DNA of 6,789 nt from NCBI GenBank assembly GCA_003223595.1, contig QHVR01000254.1, forward strand, positions 1 through 6,789, written 5' to 3'. Positions 1-6,509 of this stretch are shown piece by piece. The position numbers and the translations under genes were made by a program. The notes under the pieces were generated by a model. It searched no databases and had not been told where the DNA came from. It worked only from the letters and a program-made list of their open reading frames with translations. Position 1 is the first letter of the stretch. Every line of letters begins with the position of its first letter. Origin of the DNA: Acidobacteriota bacterium (GTDB lineage: Bacteria > Acidobacteriota > Terriglobia > Terriglobales > Acidobacteriaceae).

Positions 1-824
1 AATCGGCTGCGCACAGCGCGGGAAAGTTTCAGGTATTCGATTTTCGATCGAGCATTTGGCTGCCGTATACATTCTGGGCTGGGGTCATTGGCGGGACGTT
101 TCTAACCACAGCCAGCCACGGCACTGACCAGCTCATTGTTCAGCGCCTGCTCGCCGCACGGGGACAGAAACAATCCGTGACCGCGTTGCTGTCCAGTGGC
201 ATCGCTATTTTATTTCAGTTCGCACTGTTCCTGATCGTGGGCGTGATGCTCTGGGCCTATTATCATCAGCCTTCCGCTACATTCGGCAGGCCCGACCGGA
301 TCTATCCCACGTTCATCGTGACCCGGATGCCGCACGGCATCTCCGGTTTGCTGATTGCGGCGATCCTGGCCGCAGCCATGTCCAATCTTAGTGCTGCGCT
401 GAATTCTTTATCCTCCAGCGCCATCATGGATTTTTACGCCCGCTTGCGGCCGCAATCGGATGAAAAAACGAAGATGCGACTCTCCCGCCTGGCAACCCTG
501 GCGTGGGCTCTTGTCCTGTTTGGGTTGGCTCTGATCGCCTTGCACAAAGTTGGACGGGTCGTCGAAGTGGGACTTCAGATCGCGTCTGTAACTTACGGCG
601 CCCTTCTCGGAGTCTTTCTGTTGGGCACTTTGACTCGCCGAGCCAATCAAACTGGCGCGATGGTAGGCATGGCGTGTGGATTCAGCATTGAACTGTGTCT
701 ATGGCTGGGAACGCACGTGGCCTGGACATGGTGGGTCATGATTGGCACGAGCGTCACATTTATTGTGGGATGGACGACCAGCCTACTTCTGTCTTCTTCG
801 GCGAACGTCCGCACCGATTCCTGA
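1..824 (+). CDS. Sodium:solute symporter (SSS family), C-terminal part, 5' end outside window
   Basis: The reading frame is open from base 3 to the TGA at 822-824, giving 273 residues, so the gene begins upstream of the window; the GTG at 177 is internal. The product is an inner-membrane transporter that uses a sodium gradient to import a solute. Visible marks are the motif TASHGTDQLIVQRLLAARGQ near residues 38-57, and the helix AAAMSNLSAALNS near residues 123-135, which matches the family's TM8 sodium-site helix. At least five more hydrophobic segments follow, among them LFQFALFLIVGVMLWAYY, LATLAWALVLFGLALIAL and VTYGALLGVFLLGTL. A short polar tail ends the protein, as is common. Compared with vSGLT as I remember it, the second TM8 serine of the Na2 site is Asn here (N128 of the visible part). 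The substrate cannot be told; family members carry sugars, amino acids, sialic acid, proline or carboxylates. The family call is firm. Confidence 0.93.
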   Translation, partial: SAAHSAGKFQVFDFRSSIWLPYTFWAGVIGGTFLTTASHGTDQLIVQRLLAARGQKQSVTALLSSGIAILFQFALFLIVGVMLWAYYHQPSATFGRPDRIYPTFIVTRMPHGISGLLIAAILAAAMSNLSAALNSLSSSAIMDFYARLRPQSDEKTKMRLSRLATLAWALVLFGLALIALHKVGRVVEVGLQIASVTYGALLGVFLLGTLTRRANQTGAMVGMACGFSIELCLWLGTHVAWTWWVMIGTSVTFIVGWTTSLLLSSSANVRTDS

Positions 825-880
825 ATCGCTGTTCCCGTCCTTTTTTTCATTTTTTCCCAAAGGTCACCGCCCTCGTTACT

Positions 881-885
881 GAAGG
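881..885 (+). promoter_or_regulatory. Ribosome binding site (GAAGG) for the TonB-like gene
   Basis: GAAGG lies 9 bases before the GTG at 895 and supports that non-ATG start. Later in-frame ATG codons (973, 988) lack a comparable site. Confidence 0.5.
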
Positions 886-894
886 TCAAGAGCC

Positions 895-2037
895 GTGGAC
901 ACGTTTACCCCTTGTCCTAACTCCCGTATTTTTGAGACTCCAGTCCTGGCTCTTCTCCCCGGCCAGGCTCCAATGGAGCGAGATTGCATGGCGACGGCGT
1001 ACGGCGGATTTCAGCTCGGGTTATTGCCCGAACGCAAGATCAACAAACGGGCAGTAGCAGCGGCATACGGGCTGGTTGCGCTCGCCCTGCTGATCGTGAT
1101 CAACCTTGAACTCCTTGTGCCGGAAAGGATGCAGGTGAGGCAGTATCAGGTGACGGAACTTATTCCGATGCCGTCGCTCCGTCCTGAGCCCCTCCCGATC
1201 AAGGTCGCTGCAGCAATCAAGCCCAAACTTCTCCCCGCGGTAAAGCTTCCGGTCTTCGATCAACCGAAGCTCGTCATGCCGAAAGAACTCAAGCGCGAGA
1301 TTCCGCAGCCGGTGGAAGCACCGAAAGTAGTCGTCAACAGTTTTGCGCCTCCACAGTTGAAACTCACTGCTGGAGGTGCGCGTCCTCAGCTTATACACAC
1401 AGGGGAATTCAACGCGACCGGCAGTTCGCAGACACCGACCGTCAATGCTGCGATTGAGAAAGTTCAGACCGGCGGGTTTGGTGATCCCAACGGACTGCCC
1501 GGCACTGGCCAACAAGGTGCAAAGCTCTACGCGGCCCAGACGGGCGCGTTTGATATGCCCGCAGGTCCTGGCCAAGGCAACGGAAGCGGCGGCGCCAAGG
1601 GCATTAAAGGAACTGTAGCCAGCGCCGACTTCGGCAGTGGCGTCGCAACCGCTAGCCGCGGTGATGGCCGCAGCAACGGTAAAAACAACATCGCCACCGG
1701 CGGGTTCGGATCGCAGGAAGTCGCGCATCAACAGGCGCCCAAAGTCGTTCAGGATTCCGGTCCGGCAACCAGTCCAGTCGAAATCACGTTTAAGCCGAAT
1801 CCGGTTTACACCGAGGAAGCACGGGCGCTGAAGCTGGAAGGCGAGGTCCTCCTCGAAGTGAGTTTTTCTGCCAACGGAACTTTGCATGTGAATCGTGTCG
1901 TCCGCGGCTTGGGACATGGCCTGGATGAGGCCGCAGTCACCGCCGCCAGCAGAATGCGCTTCAAGCCAGCGTTGCGTTACGGCACTCCGGTGGATTCGAC
2001 GGCTGTGGTTCACGTGACATTCCAGTTGGCGTACTAA
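895..2037 (+). CDS. TonB-family energy transducer with TG-x-F repeat linker
   Basis: This 380-residue protein looks like a TonB homologue: an inner-membrane anchored periplasmic protein that passes proton-motive-force energy from ExbB/ExbD to outer-membrane receptors. Residues 1-52 form a cytoplasmic N-terminus longer than in classical TonB. One hydrophobic anchor follows at about 53-75 (AAAYGLVALALLIVINLELL). Residues 93-150 are rich in Pro and Lys, as in a TonB spacer. Residues 169-271 are Gly-rich and carry five spaced TG-x-F or ADF motifs. The TonB C-terminal domain fills 295-380, with the typical NPVYTEEARALKLEGEVLLEV, a middle VVRGLGHGLDEAAVTA and a final strand VDSTAVVHVTFQL. The GTG start is chosen for its GAAGG site; an ATG at 973 is the alternative and would still keep the anchor. 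No exbB or exbD is in the window. Acidobacteriota carry many TonB paralogues, so the receptor partner is unknown. Confidence 0.88.
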   Translation: MDTFTPCPNSRIFETPVLALLPGQAPMERDCMATAYGGFQLGLLPERKINKRAVAAAYGLVALALLIVINLELLVPERMQVRQYQVTELIPMPSLRPEPLPIKVAAAIKPKLLPAVKLPVFDQPKLVMPKELKREIPQPVEAPKVVVNSFAPPQLKLTAGGARPQLIHTGEFNATGSSQTPTVNAAIEKVQTGGFGDPNGLPGTGQQGAKLYAAQTGAFDMPAGPGQGNGSGGAKGIKGTVASADFGSGVATASRGDGRSNGKNNIATGGFGSQEVAHQQAPKVVQDSGPATSPVEITFKPNPVYTEEARALKLEGEVLLEVSFSANGTLHVNRVVRGLGHGLDEAAVTAASRMRFKPALRYGTPVDSTAVVHVTFQLAY

Positions 2038-2103
2038 GTTTTGGCAAAGTACTTTTGGTTGTTTAAGGCAGTGAAGAGAGACGAGTTGGGTCAATCAAGG
2101 CCT

Positions 2104-2107
2104 GGAG
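2104..2107 (+). promoter_or_regulatory. Ribosome binding site (GGAG) for the M48 protease gene
   Basis: GGAG followed by AAAGAG lies 8 bases before the ATG at 2116. It fixes the start there rather than at the in-frame TTG at 2041, because the protein from 2116 opens directly with a signal peptide. Confidence 0.6.
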
Positions 2108-2115
2108 AAAGAGCC

Positions 2116-3909
2116 ATGCGTACTACGAAATGGATGGTCACCGCCGTTCTGTTGGTCTCATTGAGCGCAGCCGCGCAGCAAGCAGCGGACTCGCAGTCGC
2201 CGGCACAACCGGCAACACCCGAAGCGGTGCAGAACGCAGAACCTTCACAGCAGACCGCACCGACACCTGCCGCGACTGCGGCCGCACAACCGGCAGCGGC
2301 TGCTACGATACCGGCTCCGACCACCATGGACCAGGTTGTGAGCCTGTTCATTGATCGCGAACACGGTCTAATCAAGATGCTGGCGAGCCGCACGCCGGTG
2401 GTTGAGACCTACCTTCAGAACCTGACTGCCGACGCCGTGCTCGGTGCTGTGCCCAGTGAAGATCATTATTTTCTCGGCCGCATGGATATGGGCGCAACAG
2501 TCGATCGCAAGGACTATCTGAAGGAAGAAGAAAAGAGCATGCAGCAGCGGCTGATGGGCGGCTTCCAAAAACTTTACAAGGTCCAATATCAGCCCCTCGG
2601 CTTCTCCTGGATGGTCTATGCAGACCGTACGGACTTCGATCGCGAACACTACGACTTCCGCTACGCTCGGCGTGAATTCTTAGGCGATGTGCGCTGCCTG
2701 GTGTTCGACGTAACCCCCAAGAAGGGTTCCGGGAAGGGACGATTCCTTGGTCGTATCTGGATCGAGGATCAGGGATTCAACATCGTCCGCCTGAACGGCA
2801 CCTACTATCCCGCTCCGCGCAATTCCTACTTCTTCCATATGGACAGCTGGCGTCTCAATCTGGTCGCTGGATATTGGGTGCCGGCATTCATCTACAGTGA
2901 GGAAGGCGACTTCAGCGCTGGCGCAAAGAACAAATTGGCCTTCAAAGCGCAAACCCGCATTTGGGGTTATGAGCTCAAGAAGGGCGGCAAGGATGACGAG
3001 TTGACTCAGATCCGCGTCGACAGCGTTACCGACGAGAGCCCGACCGCGCAGGACGCTTCTCCACTGCAAGCCGAGCGCGCTTGGCAGCAGCAGGCGGAAG
3101 ACAACGTCGTGGAACGCCTCACCAACGCTGGATTGCTCGCTCCCGACGGCGATGTTGACCGTATTTTGCAAACCGTCGTGAACAACCTCGAAGTCACAAA
3201 CAACATTGACCTGCCACGCCCGGTCCGCACACGCGTGCTACTTACTTCCCCGCTGGAAACTTTCAGTGTGGGCAATACGATTGTGATCAGCCGTGGGCTG
3301 ATTGACGTGCTGCCCGACGAAGCCAGCCTGGCCGCCGTACTCTGTCACGAACTCGCGCACATTGTGTTAGGTCATAACCTGGGATCAAAGTACGCTTTCA
3401 ACGACCGCATGCTGTTCTCCGACGAGGGCACATATCAGAACCTCGGGTTCCGTCACATTCCGGAAGAAGAAACGGCAGCCGACAAGAAAGCAATTGAACT
3501 CCTGAAGAACTCGCCCTATGCCCAGAAATTGGACAATGTCGGGTTGTTCCTGAAAGCGCTACAACAACGAGCGCCGGCACTTGGCGCGCTTCTGACTACG
3601 CACCTCGGCAACCCGCTCGCGAGCAATGGGTCGGTAACTCGCCTGTCGGCGCTGGCCACGCAGGGCCCAGTCCTCGAGAACACCAAGCTCGACCAGATTG
3701 CGGCCCTTCCATTAGGAGGACGTGTAAAGGTCAATCCCTGGGATAACAGGGCGGAGATGGTGAAGACGGCTCCGGTCGCGATCACTTCTGCCCGTGACAA
3801 GATGCCATTTGAGGTCACGCCGTTTTTCCCACGCCTGGCACGCTACGGTGCTACGCCTACGACACCTGTCGCGCCTACCAGCGCGGCAAATAACAGCGGC
3901 AGCAATTAG
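2116..3909 (+). CDS. Secreted M48-family zinc metalloprotease with an N-terminal accessory domain
   Basis: This 597-residue protein starts with a Sec signal peptide (MRTTKWMVTAVLLVSLSAAA, cleavage probably near residue 20). A low-complexity Ala/Pro/Gln/Thr stretch to about residue 70 looks like a flexible tether. Residues 71-310 form a beta-rich domain (REFLGDVRCLVFDV, GRIWIEDQGFNIVRLNGTYY, SWRLNLVAGYWVPAFIY) that recalls LolA/RseB-like lipoprotein-binding folds; this is a weak resemblance only. The peptidase domain spans about 370-530. It has HELAH at 411-415 (two zinc-binding His and the catalytic Glu) and EETAAD at 451-456, where E452 is the likely third zinc ligand. It would act in the periplasm, and by analogy with BepA-type M48 enzymes could process or degrade misfolded envelope proteins. 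Unlike BepA it shows no obvious TPR tail; the C-terminus (about 530-597) ends in a Ser/Thr/Ala-rich tail. It lies 78 bases after the tonB-like gene in the same direction and may be co-transcribed. The peptidase call is firm, the substrate unknown. Confidence 0.88.
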   Translation: MRTTKWMVTAVLLVSLSAAAQQAADSQSPAQPATPEAVQNAEPSQQTAPTPAATAAAQPAAAATIPAPTTMDQVVSLFIDREHGLIKMLASRTPVVETYLQNLTADAVLGAVPSEDHYFLGRMDMGATVDRKDYLKEEEKSMQQRLMGGFQKLYKVQYQPLGFSWMVYADRTDFDREHYDFRYARREFLGDVRCLVFDVTPKKGSGKGRFLGRIWIEDQGFNIVRLNGTYYPAPRNSYFFHMDSWRLNLVAGYWVPAFIYSEEGDFSAGAKNKLAFKAQTRIWGYELKKGGKDDELTQIRVDSVTDESPTAQDASPLQAERAWQQQAEDNVVERLTNAGLLAPDGDVDRILQTVVNNLEVTNNIDLPRPVRTRVLLTSPLETFSVGNTIVISRGLIDVLPDEASLAAVLCHELAHIVLGHNLGSKYAFNDRMLFSDEGTYQNLGFRHIPEEETAADKKAIELLKNSPYAQKLDNVGLFLKALQQRAPALGALLTTHLGNPLASNGSVTRLSALATQGPVLENTKLDQIAALPLGGRVKVNPWDNRAEMVKTAPVAITSARDKMPFEVTPFFPRLARYGATPTTPVAPTSAANNSGSN

Positions 3910-3928
3910 AGTTCTGCGATGTTAACGC

Positions 3929-3983
3929 TGTCATCCTGAGCAAAGCGAAGTGCTCCGGCACTTCGGTTTCGCCCAGGATGACA
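3929..3983. repeat. REP-like palindromic element with UCCG tetraloop
   Basis: TGTCATCCTG (3929-3938) is an exact inverted match to CAGGATGACA (3974-3983). Inside, CGAAGTGC (3946-3953) pairs exactly with GCACTTCG (3958-3965) around a TCCG loop closed by a C-G pair, which is a UNCG-type stable tetraloop. AAA (3942-3944) and TTT (3967-3969) pair between the two stems apart from small mismatches. The whole 55-base unit can fold into one long hairpin on either strand. No T-run follows, so it is not a canonical terminator. Sequences starting GTCATCCTGAG are, from memory, scattered between genes in Acidobacteriota; only one copy is visible here, so the dispersed-repeat call is inference. Confidence 0.6.
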
Positions 3984-4001
3984 TTCCAAGTTGAAGTAAC
4001 G

Positions 4002-4041
4002 AGGCCGGGCAACTCCTTCGAGGAGGCCCGGCCTTCGTTTT
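4002..4041 (+). terminator. Rho-independent terminator between convergent genes
   Basis: AGGCCGGGC (4002-4010) pairs exactly with GCCCGGCCT (4026-4034). An inner CTCC/GGAG stem (4013-4016 and 4022-4025) caps the loop. TTCGTTTT follows at 4034-4041, giving a GC-rich hairpin plus short T tract for the plus-strand transcript from the M48 gene, whose stop is 93 bases upstream. The hairpin also sits 31 bases beyond the stop of the minus-strand phosphoesterase gene. It could stop that transcript too, but the T tract on that side is poor. Confidence 0.8.
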
Positions 4042-4071
4042 AGCCTAACTATTACATCTATGTGAAACGGA

Positions 4072-6300
4072 CTATTGCGTCGGACCAGCCTCCTTGGTTT
4101 GATCGCAGGTCCCATTTGTCGGTTGCGTACTAAGCACTTGCGACCAAGGCTGGCCATTCGGCGCATTGAGCAGAGCCGGTGTACTGTCAAAGAACTCGCT
4201 CATGTCGCGCGACGGATCCTGCCAGTAGGCGTCGCGTGCGGTCAGCGGCTTGACGTTAAACGTCTTCTCGATAAACGCGAGGATTGCGGTGTAATCCCGT
4301 GGCGTGTGCGAGACATAGTTCGGCTTCGCATAAGGCGAGATCACCATCAACGGCACACGGAATCCGGTCAGATCGAAGGTCCCGCCCAGCTTGCCGGTCA
4401 GACAGTAACCGTAAGAACCGTTGTTCGGATCGGGACAATGGCCTGGAGCATCGGCATCGGGCAGAGGCACCGAAACCGGCGGTACGTGGTCGTACAGCCC
4501 TCCGCCTTCGTCGTACGTCAGAATGAAAACTGAATCCTGCCATGCATTGCTCTTCATCAACGCTGAGATGATGGTCTGCACGTAAGCCGCCCCGGTCTGG
4601 ACATTGTTATCCGGATGTTCGTCCAGTCCGCTGGCACCGGAGGCGCTTTCGATGAAGATAACTTCGGGGAGAGCCTTGTCGGGATCGCAGGGCCCGCCGC
4701 TACAGTTCCCTGCCAGTCGGTTCATCAGATCGCTGACGGGATAGGTTTTGGGCCCGATGCTGGGATCCGCGTAATCTGCGAAATTCTGCACGAAGATCCC
4801 ATCCTTGTAGTAGTAGATCCAGCTTACGTTCGCCGTGTTCATCGCCCGGAAAATGGTGGGCGCCGAATATCTCGGATGGTTCGAGTCGGCGTCGGGATAC
4901 TGATGCCCGAACGAGGTTGCAGCCATCAAGTACATCCGGTTGGGCACGGTGTTGGCCAGAATCGGCGAATGCCAGGCGTCGCTGGTCGCGAAGAATGTGG
5001 CCAGATCGTAGTAATACGGCAGGTCGTTTTGATTGTAGTAACCGAGAGTGCGGGTGCCGTTCGGATCGTACTTCACGTGCTCGGTCGCGGTGTCCATGAA
5101 ATTGTTCATCTGGAAATCAGTGGGTGCGAAAGTGGTCGTCGTAGCCCACGCATGGTCGCCGCCATTCAGGGCGGTATCGTGGTGACTTTCGTCCCATGAC
5201 GGAGTCAGGTTCTCGGTGCACACGGTCGGCTCATGGAAGGGGCTGGCCTTGGCTCCCGTGTTGTGATTGGTCAGCACAACCGAGGGATCGAATCCATCGA
5301 CAGTCTGGGTATCGCTGATTCCAAACTGCTGCAAGCGACCGGCGCGATACGCTCCCAGTTGCCCGAAATAGTTATCGAAGGAACGATTCTCCTGCAACAT
5401 GAAGAAGATGTGCTTGATCGCACCCGCACTGGCGGCAGCTACCGTTACAGCCGCAGATTGTTGGATCGAGTTGTTAGCGTCCACCCCGGCTGTTGCCGTG
5501 TAGGTCGTGGTAACCGCGGGGTTCACCATCGCTGAACCCTGCGGCAAAGTGCAAGGGTTGCAGATCGCATTGCCAGCAGCATCGCTTATCGAGAGCGAGG
5601 TTGCCGTCCCGCCCGTGATCTGCCACGCCAGAGTCGCCGGCTCGCCGGCGGTGATAGTGCTCGGTGACGCCGTGAAGTTCAACGTGAACGGAACGGTCAC
5701 GGTTACGGTTGCCGGAGCAGAGGTGCCACCAGGCCCGGTTGCCGTAAGGGTATACGTGGTCGTGGAGTTAACCGGAATGCCGGCGAAAGATCCCGAGGGG
5801 GGCAGCGGACCTGTATCTTCAGTCTGCGGTATGGCTGGAATGATGGTGATCGAAGTCGCGTTTGTGGTCGCCCACGTCAATGTCGTGCTCTGTCCGGCGC
5901 TCACATACGCCGGCTTCGCCGTAAACTGCGTTACGGTCGGTAAAGCCGAGCCAACCACTTGTACCGTCACCGTCTGGGGTGCACTCGTGCCGTGGGCGCC
6001 TTTAGCAGTCGCTGTATAGGTCGTGGTCTGGGTGGGTGAGTCGGTAACGCTTCCAGAAGCCTTCGAGCTGGTCGTCACCGTTCGGGTCGATGAACCTGCC
6101 GTAGCTGTGATCGTCACCGACGTCGCATTGGCCGACTGCCAATTCAGCGTGACCGTCTGCCCGGCATTAATCGCACCAGAACTGGCAGAAAATACCAGGT
6201 CCGGTGGACCGCCATTGCTCAGCCCATTGCAGCTCGAAAGCGCGAATAAGGCGACCGGTATCGCCCCGCAGGTAACCCAGCGAAACAATTTTGTTTTCAT
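4072..6300 (-). CDS. Lipoprotein phosphoesterase (phospholipase C / AcpA-type acid phosphatase family) with three Ig-like domains
   Basis: The ATG at 6300 opens a 742-residue lipoprotein. A signal peptide ends in the lipobox LSSC with C24 as the acylation site. Three Ig-like modules follow at about 34-116, 121-203 and 206-288, each with an AG(Q/E)xxTLxW strand and a TTTYTATA-type strand. The catalytic domain covers 295 to about 690: IKHIFFMLQENRSFDNYFG (E304, N305, metal ligands in this family), NTVPNR with T451 as candidate nucleophile, DEHP at 560-563, TYDEGGGLYDHVPP at 595-608 (D597, E598, H605), RVPLMVISPYAK at 648-659 and SHTPRDYTAILAFIE at 664-678. It should hydrolyse phosphomonoesters or phospholipids outside the cytoplasm, freeing phosphate; paired cysteines suit an oxidising site. 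The C-terminal domains of PlcN/PlcH-type enzymes are absent. No good ribosome binding site precedes the ATG (GGGGAAGG is 16 bases away). The TTG at 6384 would bury the signal peptide, so I reject it. The family call is firm; lipase versus phosphatase is open. Confidence 0.93.
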   Translation of the reverse strand: MKTKLFRWVTCGAIPVALFALSSCNGLSNGGPPDLVFSASSGAINAGQTVTLNWQSANATSVTITATAGSSTRTVTTSSKASGSVTDSPTQTTTYTATAKGAHGTSAPQTVTVQVVGSALPTVTQFTAKPAYVSAGQSTTLTWATTNATSITIIPAIPQTEDTGPLPPSGSFAGIPVNSTTTYTLTATGPGGTSAPATVTVTVPFTLNFTASPSTITAGEPATLAWQITGGTATSLSISDAAGNAICNPCTLPQGSAMVNPAVTTTYTATAGVDANNSIQQSAAVTVAAASAGAIKHIFFMLQENRSFDNYFGQLGAYRAGRLQQFGISDTQTVDGFDPSVVLTNHNTGAKASPFHEPTVCTENLTPSWDESHHDTALNGGDHAWATTTTFAPTDFQMNNFMDTATEHVKYDPNGTRTLGYYNQNDLPYYYDLATFFATSDAWHSPILANTVPNRMYLMAATSFGHQYPDADSNHPRYSAPTIFRAMNTANVSWIYYYKDGIFVQNFADYADPSIGPKTYPVSDLMNRLAGNCSGGPCDPDKALPEVIFIESASGASGLDEHPDNNVQTGAAYVQTIISALMKSNAWQDSVFILTYDEGGGLYDHVPPVSVPLPDADAPGHCPDPNNGSYGYCLTGKLGGTFDLTGFRVPLMVISPYAKPNYVSHTPRDYTAILAFIEKTFNVKPLTARDAYWQDPSRDMSEFFDSTPALLNAPNGQPWSQVLSTQPTNGTCDQTKEAGPTQ

Positions 6301-6509
6301 CTCGTTAGTGGCACTGCCTTCCCCAAAAGCGCGTGCGACATTCAGATGCCACTTCCAATTCCTGAGTTGGCGACTTTCAGACAAGCAGAATCAGAGGTTT
6401 AGTGGAGGTGCTTCAACTGATGAGTGAAAAGCTGTCAACGCTGAAGGCAAAAAGCTCGGAGTTGGACGACTGGTGCGTCTACGGCGAGATCATCTTAACT
6501 GCAGCCGGA
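6301..6509 (-). other. Intergenic region upstream of the phosphoesterase gene
   Basis: These 209 bases separate two minus-strand genes and are the only place for a phosphoesterase promoter unless it is read through from the upstream gene. I see no strong hairpin with a T-run after the receiver-like gene, so read-through is possible. No Pho box-like direct repeat stands out. Apart from the weak promoter candidate listed separately, I see nothing I can name. Confidence 0.4.
6410..6438 (-). promoter_or_regulatory. Weak sigma-70-type promoter candidate for the phosphoesterase gene
   Basis: Read on the minus strand, a perfect TTGACA (plus-strand 6433-6438) is followed after 17 bases by TGAAGC (6410-6415), a poor -10 match (3 of 6). 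It would give a leader of about 100 bases before the ATG at 6300. The -35 is exact but the -10 is weak, so this could be chance. Confidence 0.22.

Noticed and set aside
815..855. Possible terminator after the symporter gene (CGATT/AATCG hairpin and two T-runs at 841-847 and 850-855)
   Set aside because: The stem is only 5-6 bp, AT-containing, overlaps the stop codon and lies 12 bases before the T-run, so it is too weak to call.
1021..2094. Long open frame (357 codons) on the minus strand opposite the TonB-like gene
   Set aside because: Its translation shows no domain, and the plus strand has a clear TonB C-terminal domain and membrane anchor. It is a by-product of GC-rich codon use.
2041..2115. 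TTG at 2041 as the M48 protease start
   Set aside because: It adds 25 residues ahead of a clean signal peptide, while the ATG at 2116 has GGAG at proper spacing.
6301..6384. TTG at 6384 as the phosphoesterase start
   Set aside because: It would add 28 polar residues before the lipoprotein signal peptide and hide the lipobox from its normal N-terminal position.
5507..6427. Plus-strand open frames of 170 and 134 codons opposite the Ig-like modules
   Set aside because: They are Val/Thr-rich mirror images of the repetitive Thr/Ala/Val codons of the real gene, with no independent signal.
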